Counted from the stretch's first letter, positions 27,842 to 35,998 are shown. The stretch is DNA of 64,000 nt from Comamonadaceae bacterium (GCA_027484575.1 JAIXSQ010000008.1:1-64000), one strand, 5' to 3'. Notes: generated by a model not told the origin, from the letters alone. Numbers and translations: made by a program.

Positions 27842-27889
27842 CAAAGATCCTAGGATGGACTTTGACGCCCGCATGTCGTTGCGACGACA
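27842..27889. promoter_or_regulatory. Palindromes in the divergent Crp/Fnr-Liv operon region
   Basis: Two symmetric elements lie in the 123-bp divergent gap. ATCCTAGGAT (27847-27856) is flanked by CAAAG and CTTTG. TGTCGT and ACGACA (27874-27879, 27884-27889) are separated by 4 bp, the geometry of Fnr-type half-sites. They are plausible operators for the adjacent regulator, acting on both the operon and itself. Confidence 0.5.
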
Positions 27890-27922
27890 ATTTCCGGGTA
27901 TCTCCTGAAGGTGCTAACCCGC

Positions 27923-28720
27923 ATGGCCCACGACCGCCCCGCTCCCAGCCTGCACCAGCGGCGCCGCCCGCCCACGGCGGCCGAACTGCGGGGCGTGCCC
28001 TGGCTGCGGGTGCTGCAGCCGGCCGAGGCCGAGCGGGCGGTGCCGCACATCACCGTGGCCGACGCGCAGCCCGGCGATTTCGTCTGCCGCGTGGGCCGGC
28101 CGGTGACCTACTGGTTCGGCGTCATCGAGGGCCTGCTGAAGATGAGCACGGACAGCGCCCAGGGGCGTAGCGTCACCTTCACCGGCGTGCCGCCCGGCGG
28201 CTGGTTCGGCGAGGGCACCGCGCTCAAGCGCGAGATCTACCGCTACAACATCCAGCCGTTGCGCAACAGCGTGGTGGCCGGCCTGCCGGTGGACACCTTC
28301 CACTGGCTGCTGGACCACTCGATCGGCTTCAACCGCTTCGTGATGAGCCAGCTCAACGAGCGGCTGGGGCAGTTCATCGCCGCGCGCGAGATCGACCGCC
28401 TGAACGACCCCGACGTGCGGGTCGCGCGCAGCCTGGCGGCGCTGTTCAACCCCGTGCTCTACCCGGCCGTCGGCGAGGTGCTGCGCATCACCCAGCAGGA
28501 GCTGGCCTACCTGGTGGGCCTGTCGCGGCAGCGGGTCAACACCGCGCTGCGCACGCTGCAGACGCAGGGCGCGATCCGCGTCGAGTACGGCGGCCTGCGC
28601 GTGCTGGACCTGACGGCGCTGCGCACGGCGCTGCCGCGCGAGGACGCGGCCCGCGCCGGCGACGAGCCCGCCGCGCCGGCCGGCCTGCCCGCGGCGGCAC
28701 GCGCCGGGCGGCCGGGATAA
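27923..28720 (+). CDS. Crp/Fnr-family transcriptional regulator
   Basis: A 265-residue protein: cyclic-nucleotide-type effector domain (about 35-160; VCRVGRPVTYWFGVIEGLLK, then PPGGWFGEGTALK) and a winged helix with ITQQELAYLVGLSRQRVNTAL near residues 195-215. No Fnr-type cysteine cluster is present, so it is not an iron-sulfur oxygen sensor. ATG 27923 is preferred over GTG 27911 because GAAGG lies 12 bp before it. It is divergent from the Liv/CoA-ligase operon and is its likely regulator. Confidence 0.88.
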   Translation: MAHDRPAPSLHQRRRPPTAAELRGVPWLRVLQPAEAERAVPHITVADAQPGDFVCRVGRPVTYWFGVIEGLLKMSTDSAQGRSVTFTGVPPGGWFGEGTALKREIYRYNIQPLRNSVVAGLPVDTFHWLLDHSIGFNRFVMSQLNERLGQFIAAREIDRLNDPDVRVARSLAALFNPVLYPAVGEVLRITQQELAYLVGLSRQRVNTALRTLQTQGAIRVEYGGLRVLDLTALRTALPREDAARAGDEPAAPAGLPAAARAGRPG

Positions 28721-28730
28721 TCGCGGCCCC

Positions 28731-29510
28731 ATGCCCGACACTTCCGCGCCCGGCGCCCCCACCTCCCGCCTCAACAAGCGCATGGCCGAGCTCGGCCTGT
28801 GCTCGCGCCGCGAGGCCGACGACTGGATCGCGCGTGGCTGGGTGCGCGTGAACGGCCAGCCCGCCGCCATGGGCGTGCAGGTGACGCCGGCCGACCGCAT
28901 CGAGGTCGACCCGCGCGCCCGCGGCCAGCAGCGCGAGCAGGCGACCATCCTGCTGCACAAGCCGGTGGGCTACGTCAGCGGCCAGGCCGAGGACGGGCAC
29001 CAGCCCGCGGCCATGCTGGTGCAGGCGCGCAGCCGCTGGCGCGAGGACCGCAGCGCGCTGCGCTGGTCGCCGCAGCAGCTGCGCGGCCTGGCGCCGGCCG
29101 GCCGGCTGGACATCGATTCCACCGGCCTGCTGGTGCTCACGCAGGACGGCCGCGTGGCGCGCCAGCTGATCGGCGAGGACTCGCAGGTCGAGAAGGAGTA
29201 CCTGGTGCGGGTGGCCTGGGGCACCGTCGCGCGCGAGGTGCAGGCGGCGTTCCCGGCCGACAAGCTGGCGCTGCTGCGGCACGGCCTGTCGCTGGACGGC
29301 CAGCCGCTCAAGCCGGCGCGCGTGGACTGGCAGAACCCCGAGCAGCTGCGCTTCGTGCTCACCGAGGGCAAGAAGCGGCAGATCCGCCGCATGTGCGAGG
29401 CGGTGGGCCTGCAGGTGGTGGGCCTCAAGCGCATCCGCATCGGGCGCGTGGTGCTGGGGAACCTGCCGGTGGGGCAGTGGCGCTACCTGGGGGAGTCGGA
29501 GCGGTTCTGA
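28731..29510 (+). CDS. rluF: RluF/RsuA-family 23S rRNA pseudouridine synthase
   Basis: A 259-residue protein with an N-terminal S4 RNA-binding domain (RLNKRMAELGLCSRREADDW) and the catalytic motif GRLDIDSTGLLVLTQDG, with the catalytic Asp in RLD. C-terminal EGKKRQIRRMCEAVGLQVV, KRIRIG and PVGQWRYL resemble RluF more than RsuA or RluB. It would isomerise a uridine in 23S rRNA. It starts 10 bp after the Crp/Fnr gene. Sub-family assignment is moderate. Confidence 0.85.
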   Translation: MPDTSAPGAPTSRLNKRMAELGLCSRREADDWIARGWVRVNGQPAAMGVQVTPADRIEVDPRARGQQREQATILLHKPVGYVSGQAEDGHQPAAMLVQARSRWREDRSALRWSPQQLRGLAPAGRLDIDSTGLLVLTQDGRVARQLIGEDSQVEKEYLVRVAWGTVAREVQAAFPADKLALLRHGLSLDGQPLKPARVDWQNPEQLRFVLTEGKKRQIRRMCEAVGLQVVGLKRIRIGRVVLGNLPVGQWRYLGESERF

Positions 29511-29519
29511 GCGGGGCGG

Positions 29520-30143
29520 TCAGAGCGACGAGGCGGTGAAGCTGATCTGCCCGGTGTAGGTGCCCGCCGGCGGGCTGGTGGCCGGCGCGTACGAGAAGGT
29601 CCAGACGGCGGCCCGTTCCGTCACCAGGTTGGCGAACGAGGTGCCGGTCACGTTCACCGTGGTTCCGGCGCCGGCGTTCGGCAGCGGGGGCGCCGGCAGT
29701 CCGGCATCGCTGGAGCTCACCGTGATCTGCGTGTAGGGGATGGTGTTCGCGCCGCTGGCCAGGGGCGTGACCACCGTGGCACGCAGCGTGATCTGCCCCG
29801 CGTTGCTGCGCACCTCGACCGGCACGGCAGCCGAGCCGTAGCTGGGCAGCGTGCCGTCCCAGACCACGGTGGTGTTGTTGCCGGGCGCCGGCACGACCGC
29901 CCCCGGCGGGATGCGCAGGGTGCCCAGGTTCGCGGTGTCGACGGTGCCGCTGGCCGTCGGGTAGGCCGCGGTTCCCACCCGGAAGAACAGGAACTTGCCG
30001 ATGTCGATCAGGAAGTCCAGGCGCGCCGTGGTGCTCACGGGGGCGGTCGCATTGCCCACGGTGGCGGTGGTCTGTTCGGCGCCCACCTGCCAGCCGGTGC
30101 AGGCCGCCCCGGCCAGCACCAGGGCGCGCGCACGCCGCCTCAC
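29520..30143 (-). CDS. Pilin-like secreted protein of fibre locus (subunit 4)
   Basis: A 207-residue exported protein starting at GTG 30143, which overlaps the chaperone stop by 4 bp. It has a short signal (RARALVLAGAACTGW). It shares with the three other subunits an LDF-FLFFRVGTA core strand followed by a Thr/Val/Asn-rich beta region, and ends in ISFTASSL, a terminal strand like ITYTAATL and VTYTATGL of the others. As the last gene it could encode a tip or anchor subunit. It is not confidently assignable to a named family; beta-rich pilin-like character is seen, function inferred. Confidence 0.7.
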   Translation of the reverse strand: MRRRARALVLAGAACTGWQVGAEQTTATVGNATAPVSTTARLDFLIDIGKFLFFRVGTAAYPTASGTVDTANLGTLRIPPGAVVPAPGNNTTVVWDGTLPSYGSAAVPVEVRSNAGQITLRATVVTPLASGANTIPYTQITVSSSDAGLPAPPLPNAGAGTTVNVTGTSFANLVTERAAVWTFSYAPATSPPAGTYTGQISFTASSL

Positions 30144-30964
30144 TTGAACTCCGTCGCGATCTTGAAGCTGCCCTGGGACCAGTCGAGCTGGCCGTTCACC
30201 TTCAGCGGCAGCACGAGCTCGGGCGGGCGCTGGTTCGGCTCGCCGCGCACGCTGAACGGCAGCGTCCGCGTCTGACCGGGCAGGACCGGCGTGCCCTCGG
30301 GCACCAGTTCCAGCTTCTGGCCGGCGGGCGTCACCGCCTCCAGCGAGCCTTCGAGCCGCGCATGCGCATCGCCCGTGTTGGCCACCGTGATCACCGGCGT
30401 GCGCTTGCCCCCGACATTCGCCACGGACACCTCGCGCACCTCCAGCTTGGGCGTGGCGCCGTCCACCGACAGGTAGACCGCCACCGCGATGCGCCCGTTC
30501 ACCGGCAGGCTCAGCTGGGCGCCGGTGCCGTCCATCTGCACCTGGTACGCGGGCTGCGCGCCCTCGACGGCCAGCATGAAGCGGCATTCGATGCGCTTGG
30601 CATCGGCCGGCACGTCGATCTGGAAGCGCAGGCTCGCGCGACCGCGCGGCGCCACGCGCAGGGTGCGCCGCTCCAGCGTCACCCAGGGGCGGCAGCTGCC
30701 GGGGCGCAGTTCCTCGTGGTAGGAGACCGAACCTTCGGGCGTGTAGCTCCAGTCCAGGGTCCGGATCGCGACATCGGTTTGCCCGGTGCCGACGTTGAAG
30801 ATGGTCAGCGATTGCCCGACCCGGCCGCCGGGCTTGCTGCCCAACTCGAAGCGCGAGGGCGTGATCGCGACCTCGAAGGGGCCGGCCACGGCCTGGCGCG
30901 CGCCGGCCAGCGCCAGCAGGACCAGGGCGATCGTGGCGAACGCCCGCGGCAGGATGGCCTTCAT
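30140..30964 (-). CDS. PapD-like periplasmic fimbrial chaperone
   Basis: A 274-residue exported protein (signal AFATIALVLLALAGARQAVA) followed by a two-domain immunoglobulin-like layout. An N-terminal domain begins FEVAITPSRFELGSKPG with an FNVGTG strand. A G-strand-like RVAPRGRASLRFQIDVPAD precedes a second beta domain containing ITVANTGDAHARLEG and LPGQTRTLPFSV. The pattern fits chaperones of chaperone-usher systems, though it lacks an obvious canonical signature. ATG 30964 overlaps the preceding gene by 4 bp. It would fold and cap the four pilin-like proteins. Confidence 0.72.
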   Translation of the reverse strand: MKAILPRAFATIALVLLALAGARQAVAGPFEVAITPSRFELGSKPGGRVGQSLTIFNVGTGQTDVAIRTLDWSYTPEGSVSYHEELRPGSCRPWVTLERRTLRVAPRGRASLRFQIDVPADAKRIECRFMLAVEGAQPAYQVQMDGTGAQLSLPVNGRIAVAVYLSVDGATPKLEVREVSVANVGGKRTPVITVANTGDAHARLEGSLEAVTPAGQKLELVPEGTPVLPGQTRTLPFSVRGEPNQRPPELVLPLKVNGQLDWSQGSFKIATEFK

Positions 30965-31458
30965 CGGATGACCTCGATCTCGAAATGCGGCTGGAAGGAG
31001 AAATTGCGGGCCCAAGTGTCGTCGATCGCCGCCAGCTCCACCTGCACCTTGAGCTCCATCGCGTCCTCGATCCAGGGCCCCTCGATCCTGCCGGTCCACA
31101 CCAGCTGGCGCTGGCCCGGACGCAGAGACCCGGGTGCGAAGCGCGTGGCGCCACCCCAGTCCACCCGCATCGCGGCAGCCGAGCGCAGCCCGGGAACGAA
31201 GGCCGGCACCACGAAGTACAGCCGCGCGTCCCGGCCCACATAGGCCGCCGTGGACAGCCGCCAGGCCACGCGGCCGAACTGCACGATGGCCAGGCGGGGC
31301 AGCAGCGACTGCTCCAGCGGAATGCCCTGCTCGCTGAGCACCAGCGGCGCGTCGATCCGCCCGCGCGGCGATGCCGAGTCGTCGAGCCGTACCTGCGCTG
31401 CGGCGCCACCGGCCAGCAGGGCGGCCGCGAAGGCCAGCAAGGCCGCGTGCCTGATCAC
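30961..31458 (-). CDS. Small secreted protein of fibre locus, unknown family
   Basis: A 165-residue protein from GTG 31458 (4-bp overlap with the upstream gene). It has a clear signal peptide (AALLAFAAALLAGGAAAQ) and a mature beta-rich domain with aromatic pairs (LYFVVPAFVPG, ARNFSFQPHFEIEVI). It lacks the RVG core motif of the subunits, so it may be an assembly, tip or accessory factor. No family is recognised. Confidence 0.7.
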   Translation of the reverse strand: MIRHAALLAFAAALLAGGAAAQVRLDDSASPRGRIDAPLVLSEQGIPLEQSLLPRLAIVQFGRVAWRLSTAAYVGRDARLYFVVPAFVPGLRSAAAMRVDWGGATRFAPGSLRPGQRQLVWTGRIEGPWIEDAMELKVQVELAAIDDTWARNFSFQPHFEIEVIR

Positions 31459-32087
31459 GGCGCCACCGCCGTGAAGGTCACCCGGCCCCGGTAGTTGCCG
31501 GACGGGTACAGCGTGCTGTTGTCGTAAGTGAAGACCAGGGTGTTCTGCACCAGCACGCTGTCGCTGCCTGCCGGCACCGCTACCGACAGGATCTGCTGCG
31601 TGGCCGACCCGTTGAAGCGCCCGCTCTGGATGTCCTGTCCGGCGGTGGTGCCCGTGGCCAGCTGGTTCGACGTCCAGGCGATGGTGTCGAACGGGATCAC
31701 CGTGGTGCCGCAGCCGCCACCGACGCAGCTGAGCCCCACGCTGGAGTCGGCCAGCACGCGCACCGCCGTGCGTCGGTTGGTCTGCACCGTGAACAGGATG
31801 CCGCCAGCGGGCGTCCCGCCGGTGGCGCCGGCTTCCGACACGCCGGTCACCGGGCCCGGTGACGGCGCCACGTTGGCATTGTTGACCGTGAAACGCACGG
31901 CGTTGATCGCGGCGTTGGCAGAGCCAACGCGCAGCGTGATGCTGCGTCCACCGGCGCCATCGAAGTAGAAAACCACCGCTGATGCCGCCAGCGGCAGGAG
32001 TGCGAGTGCGGTCAGTCCCGCCCGCAGCAGATGCCGGGCGCCGGGGGCCGCGTTGCCCCGGCCATGACGCGCGGTGGGGCGTTTCAA
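31455..32087 (-). CDS. Pilin-like secreted protein of fibre locus (subunit 3)
   Basis: A 210-residue protein, probably starting at the rare TTG 32087, whose TTGA overlaps the stop of the previous gene; no ATG or GTG upstream of the signal fits. The signal peptide (LLRAGLTALALLPLAASA) is followed by a mature N-terminus with ITLRVGSANAAINAVRFTV, the shared RVG core. Two cysteines (LSCVGGGCG) may form a disulfide. The C-terminal strand is VTFTAVAP. Family unnamed; fibre subunit inferred from paralogy and gene chain. Confidence 0.7.
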   Translation of the reverse strand: MKRPTARHGRGNAAPGARHLLRAGLTALALLPLAASAVVFYFDGAGGRSITLRVGSANAAINAVRFTVNNANVAPSPGPVTGVSEAGATGGTPAGGILFTVQTNRRTAVRVLADSSVGLSCVGGGCGTTVIPFDTIAWTSNQLATGTTAGQDIQSGRFNGSATQQILSVAVPAGSDSVLVQNTLVFTYDNSTLYPSGNYRGRVTFTAVAP

Positions 32088-32695
32088 AGTCCGGTGGCCG
32101 TGTAGGTGACGGTGTTGCTGTAGACGCCGGCCGCCCAGCTCGCAGGCGTGCCGCCGAGCGCATATTGCCACGTGCCCGTGGCCACCGTGTTGGACGGGAA
32201 CGCTGTGGAGGCACAGGCGCCCAGGTTGGCACCCGGGTGCGGCAGGGTGCCGGTGGCCGTCACCGCGAAGTTGGCGTTGGTCGGCACGTTGACGCCCGCG
32301 CCGGCGGGCACGGTCCACGTCCCGACCGCGCAGTTGATGGTGCCCGTCGTCGAATTGGTCCAGGCGTAGACGGTGAAGGTCTGGTTCCCCGACACCGCGA
32401 AGGTGGGCACCGCGCCGTTCCAGTTCACGGCCGTGTTGTTGCCGTTGACCGGCACGGTCGGCGTGGCGGGAATGCTGGCGCCCACGGTCCACGCGGCGGT
32501 GTCGACGGTGCCGCCGGCCGTGCCCACCCGCAGCAGGATCAGCTTGGCGACGGTCACGCTCAGGTTCAGGCGTGCGGTGGCCGTCACCGTGCCGGTGCCT
32601 GCGGTGTTGTAGCCGTAGGTGCTCTCGGCGCGTGACACGGCGGGAATCAGTGCCGCGCCGGTGAGCGCGAGTGCGATGGCGGTTCGGAACTTCAT
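32084..32695 (-). CDS. Pilin-like secreted protein of fibre locus (subunit 2)
   Basis: A 203-residue exported protein (signal IALALTGAALIPAVSRA) paralogous to the next upstream gene. The mature start STYGYNTAGTGTVTATA, the LILLRVGTAGGTVDT core, a cysteine pair and the terminal strand VTYTATGL are shared. Its beta-rich, Thr/Ala/Asn-rich composition resembles fimbrial or spore-coat-U-type subunits. It lies 63 bp after subunit 1 and overlaps subunit 3. Confidence 0.75.
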   Translation of the reverse strand: MKFRTAIALALTGAALIPAVSRAESTYGYNTAGTGTVTATARLNLSVTVAKLILLRVGTAGGTVDTAAWTVGASIPATPTVPVNGNNTAVNWNGAVPTFAVSGNQTFTVYAWTNSTTGTINCAVGTWTVPAGAGVNVPTNANFAVTATGTLPHPGANLGACASTAFPSNTVATGTWQYALGGTPASWAAGVYSNTVTYTATGL

Positions 32696-32758
32696 GGCGT
32701 CAGGAGCCGGCCCTGGCGGCGCGAGCAGGGTGGTGCCGCGCCGCCGCCCGGCGCGGGA

Positions 32759-33379
32759 TCACAGCGTTGCTGCGGTGTAGGTGATGGTGGTGGACCAGGA
32801 GCCCGGGTTGGCGGCGGCCATGTTGGTGGTGTTCAGCGTGTAGGTCCACGCGGCGTTGTGCAGCGTGTTGCGCGCCAGCGTGCCCACCGTGGTGCCGCAG
32901 CTCGCACTGGCGCCCGGGTGGCCCAGGCCGCTGCCGCCGTTGGACACCAGGATGTCCGTCAACGCGAAGCCCGCGCCGGCACCCAGGGCGCTGGCCGAGC
33001 AGGTCAGCTGGGCATTGCCGGAGTTGTTGTGCCAGAGGTAGGCGTTCAGCGAGCCGCCGCCACTGACGTTCAGCGTGGGCGCGACGGCGTCCCAGGTCGC
33101 GGCCTGGGCGTTGCCGCTGCCCGTGGTGGCCACGGGTCCGGGGGCCGTGGAGATGTTGGGCGCCACGTCGAAGGTCACCGTGTCCTGCGTGGCGCCGGCC
33201 GCGCCCACGCGCAGCACGATCACCTTCGGCACGTTGATGGTCACCTGCACCGACGCGGTGGCCGAGACGGTGCCGGTGCCGGCGCCGTTGAAGCCGTAGG
33301 TGCTGTTCGCCAGAGCGGCGCTGCCGGCGCCGAGGCCGGTGGTGATCGCCGCTGCGATCGCGAGGACTTTGCGTTTCAT
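32759..33379 (-). CDS. Pilin-like secreted protein of fibre locus (subunit 1, likely major)
   Basis: A 206-residue exported protein (signal VLAIAAAITTGLGAGSAALA). The mature N-terminus STYGFNGAGTGTVSATA, the core VIVLRVGAAGATQDTVTF and the C-terminal strand ITYTAATL mirror subunit 2. Two cysteines (LTCSASA and ASCGTT) could form a disulfide. As the first and separately spaced subunit gene after the barrel gene, it is the best major-subunit candidate. Exact family not identified. Confidence 0.75.
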   Translation of the reverse strand: MKRKVLAIAAAITTGLGAGSAALANSTYGFNGAGTGTVSATASVQVTINVPKVIVLRVGAAGATQDTVTFDVAPNISTAPGPVATTGSGNAQAATWDAVAPTLNVSGGGSLNAYLWHNNSGNAQLTCSASALGAGAGFALTDILVSNGGSGLGHPGASASCGTTVGTLARNTLHNAAWTYTLNTTNMAAANPGSWSTTITYTAATL

Positions 33380-33429
33380 GTCGTCGTTCCTTTCATGAGC
33401 TCACGTTGATCAGGGCCGCGGCAGCGGCC

Positions 33430-35619
33430 TCACTCCCCGACCCGCACCACGGGGATGCGGGTTGTGGCCACGCCTCGCAGCGGGACCTCGATGGCCTGGG
33501 GCTCGTCGGTCCCCTGCCCCCAGGGCAGGGGCACGGTTTCGGGCACCAGGGCAAGCTGGTGTTGACCGGTGCCCACCAGCGGGAAGCTGAATCGCCCCTC
33601 GCGGTCGGTGCGCACGCGATAGCGGCCATCCAGCAGAACTTCCACGTCGGCGACGCCCGACTCGCTGACCTGGCGCTCGCCGTCGCGGTTGGCATCGAAG
33701 AACACCACGCCTTCCACGGCACCGGTGCCGGCCAGTCCGGTGGGTGCGCCCTGGGCGGCCGGCGGGCTGCCGCGCGTGGCTTCCCAGCGCAGGTACAGGG
33801 ACGCGTAGGCGTCGTTGGTGCGGGTGGCGATGGGCGCGGCGAACACGCTCTGGGGCACGGTCAGCGAGACCTGGTTGAGCACCAGCTGCCCGCCCAGGCG
33901 CCAGCCGTTGCCCAGCATGTAGTCGGTGTCGACCGAACCCGCCCAGCCGCGCGTGACGGACACGTTGCTGTTGCGCGCGGTGTAGCGCAGCGTGCCGGTC
34001 ACGCTCCAGTCGGCGTCGGGCCACAGGCGGAACTGCACGCCTGCCGTGGGCTGCACGCTCTCGGTCGCCGTGCTGCGGTCGCGTGCGACGCCCACCGTGG
34101 TGCCGAACTCGGTGCGCTGCGTCTCGCGCAGGTTCGTCATCCACTCCTGTTCCCAGAGCAGTTCCTCGCCGCTGGCCGGCTGCAGGTTGGCCGCGATCAG
34201 CAGGTTGCGCCGCACCGCGTAGCGGAAGGTGCTGCGCCCCATGCCGCCGATGCGCGTCTGCCAGAACACGGAGGCGCTGCTGTTGCGCGAGACGGTCGTC
34301 AGCAGGGCGCCGGAGCCGTCGGCCAGCCCGTCGAAGGTGCTGCGGCTCCAGGTGCCCGAGGCGCCCACCGCGTCGTGCCGGCCCAGGCGCCAGGACCCGT
34401 TGGCGCTCGCCGTGGTGCGCGCGATGGCCGGGACCCCGGGACGCGGATCCTGCCGGTCGGTGTCCAGGCCGGCGCCCCAGCTCAGGCGCGGTTGCGTCGC
34501 GTCGAGCCGCCAGTAGGCGCCGCGGTCCGCCAAGAGCAGGCTGACGTCGCCGAAGCGCAGTCCCGGTTGCGCCGCGTAGGCGCCGAACTCGTGGCGTTGC
34601 CCGCCCGTGCGCAGCGTGGCCTCGCCGACCACGGCGCTGGCCGAAGTCGCGCCGGCGCTGCCGCCCTGGGTCTGGCTGTGGATCCCGATCACGCGCCCGC
34701 GCAGGTCGCGGCCTGGCCCCAGCGTGAGCGTGCTGCCCCAGGCCGCGGCAGCGCTGGAGACCTGGACCGAGCCGGTGCCCAGCGTGCCGTTGGCGGTGAT
34801 CTCGGGCAGGTCGGTGCCGTGGCTGACCTGCACGCCGACGACGTCGCGTTCGCCCAGACGGCGGGTGGCACCCAGCCAGCTCACGGTGCCCTGGGTGCGG
34901 CGGAAACCGGGGTACGGGCCACCGGCGAGCAGGCCGCGCTCGCCCGTGCCCACGCGCACGTCAAGCGACGGCGCCGACAGCCGCACGCTGCCACCGCGCA
35001 CCACGCTGTTGCCCAGCGACAGGCGGTAGGTGCGGGCCAGCGCGTCCGTGACCTCGCTGCCGATGTCACCCAGCGCGCTGTCGAGGAACACGCGGGGCGT
35101 GACCGGGAACCCCAGGTTGCGGACGGTGATCCGTTCGCCGCTGGAGGCCGGGGGCAGTCCCAAGGTGCCCGCGCCGAAGGCGGACTGGCCCTGGCCGCTG
35201 CGCAGGTCCGCCTCGATCACGAACTCGCCGTGGCTGGCCGTCTGCTGACGGTAGCCGAAGCGCTGGCCCAGTTCGGTGGACATGCGCAGCACCACGCCAC
35301 TGTCGCTGCGGCCGGTGGTCACGCGTGTCTCGGTGAACCACGAGCGCAGGGGGCCGTCGTCCTGGCCGGCGGTGTCGGCCGGCGCCAGGGCGGGCAGGTC
35401 CGAGGCGTCCATCACACGGTCCTCGTAGGCAGGGGGCCTGGACTGCATCAGACGGCGCAGCCTTTCCTGCTCGGCCTGTTCGCGGTCGAGCGACTGCACC
35501 TGCGCGACCACGGCGCCGCCGTCCTGCGCCCACGCAGACCCCTGCCCGGCACAGAGGCAGGCCAGCAGGAGTGCGCAGAACTGACGGGGGGCATGGTGGA
35601 GGGCAGGTCGGTCGGCCAC
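33430..35619 (-). CDS. Usher-like outer-membrane beta-barrel with C-terminal SdrD-B-like domain
   Basis: About 729 residues from GTG 35619, which places a signal (FCALLLACLCAGQGSAWA) near the N-terminus; an in-frame GTG at 35691 would add 24 residues. The mature protein starts with a coiled, charged segment (QSLDREQAEQERLRRLM). It then runs as roughly 500 residues of alternating beta strands rich in Gly, Arg and Ser, as in outer-membrane barrels. Residues about 633-710 form an SdrD-B/CnaB-like domain (VFFDANRDGERQ, GVADVEVLLDG, TDREGRFSFP). It is the first gene of the fibre locus and its likely secretion pore, but no canonical usher signature was recognised. Confidence 0.7.
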   Translation of the reverse strand: MADRPALHHAPRQFCALLLACLCAGQGSAWAQDGGAVVAQVQSLDREQAEQERLRRLMQSRPPAYEDRVMDASDLPALAPADTAGQDDGPLRSWFTETRVTTGRSDSGVVLRMSTELGQRFGYRQQTASHGEFVIEADLRSGQGQSAFGAGTLGLPPASSGERITVRNLGFPVTPRVFLDSALGDIGSEVTDALARTYRLSLGNSVVRGGSVRLSAPSLDVRVGTGERGLLAGGPYPGFRRTQGTVSWLGATRRLGERDVVGVQVSHGTDLPEITANGTLGTGSVQVSSAAAAWGSTLTLGPGRDLRGRVIGIHSQTQGGSAGATSASAVVGEATLRTGGQRHEFGAYAAQPGLRFGDVSLLLADRGAYWRLDATQPRLSWGAGLDTDRQDPRPGVPAIARTTASANGSWRLGRHDAVGASGTWSRSTFDGLADGSGALLTTVSRNSSASVFWQTRIGGMGRSTFRYAVRRNLLIAANLQPASGEELLWEQEWMTNLRETQRTEFGTTVGVARDRSTATESVQPTAGVQFRLWPDADWSVTGTLRYTARNSNVSVTRGWAGSVDTDYMLGNGWRLGGQLVLNQVSLTVPQSVFAAPIATRTNDAYASLYLRWEATRGSPPAAQGAPTGLAGTGAVEGVVFFDANRDGERQVSESGVADVEVLLDGRYRVRTDREGRFSFPLVGTGQHQLALVPETVPLPWGQGTDEPQAIEVPLRGVATTRIPVVRVGE

Positions 35620-35712
35620 TGCTGGAAGGCCATCGGGGCGGTGCTCGGCCGCGGCGTTACGAATTGCTACGGAGTATCCCGGAAGTAACACCCTAAGGAA
35701 ATAACGTAAGCC

Positions 35713-35733
35713 GACGCAGCGATTCGCTACGTC
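35713..35733. promoter_or_regulatory. Candidate operator upstream of fibre locus
   Basis: GACGCAGCGA and TCGCTACGTC flank a central T; nine of ten pairs are complementary. It lies 94 bp upstream of the proposed barrel-protein start, a suitable place for a dimeric regulator. No regulator gene is adjacent. Confidence 0.45.
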
Positions 35734-35929
35734 CCGGTTGTGCCGCGCACGGCCGCCATCTGTGGTGTTTTTGCAGCGCAGCAGTGCGGATTGGCGAGAT
35801 GTGCGTGCCTGCGGGGCCGATGGATGGCCGCCGCTGCCGCTCGTCGCCGGCGCCTCACCGGCCGTCGGCCGGAGCCTTCAGCGGCGGCCAGGGTGCCCGC
35901 CGGGCCGGGCGGCCCCGACCCGGCCGGGC

Positions 35930-35958
35930 CTTGAAACCCGCGGCCGGCGTCCCCATGT
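35930..35958 (+). promoter_or_regulatory. Sigma-32 heat-shock promoter of htpG
   Basis: CTTGAAA (35930-35936), a 14-bp spacer and CCCCATGT (35951-35958) match the known heat-shock consensus CTTGAAA-N13-15-CCCCATNT. It ends 40 bp before the htpG start, so a 30-35-nt leader is expected. Confidence 0.85.
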
Positions 35959-35998
35959 CCGCCGCGGTCTTCTTCGACGCCTCATCGACGCCATCCCC

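Larger units (their letters stand above)
35620..35998. other. Divergent intergenic region, fibre locus / htpG
   Basis: This 379-bp gap holds no supported gene. It contains the alternative start of the barrel protein (35691), an AT-rich patch near 35641-35710, a 21-bp near-palindrome (35713-35733) and the heat-shock promoter of htpG (35930-35958). The stretch 35760-35925 shows only GC-rich sequence with no signal I can support. Confidence 0.7.

Noticed and set aside
27923..28720. Fnr-type oxygen sensor
   Set aside because: The N-terminal cysteine cluster needed for an iron-sulfur centre is absent.
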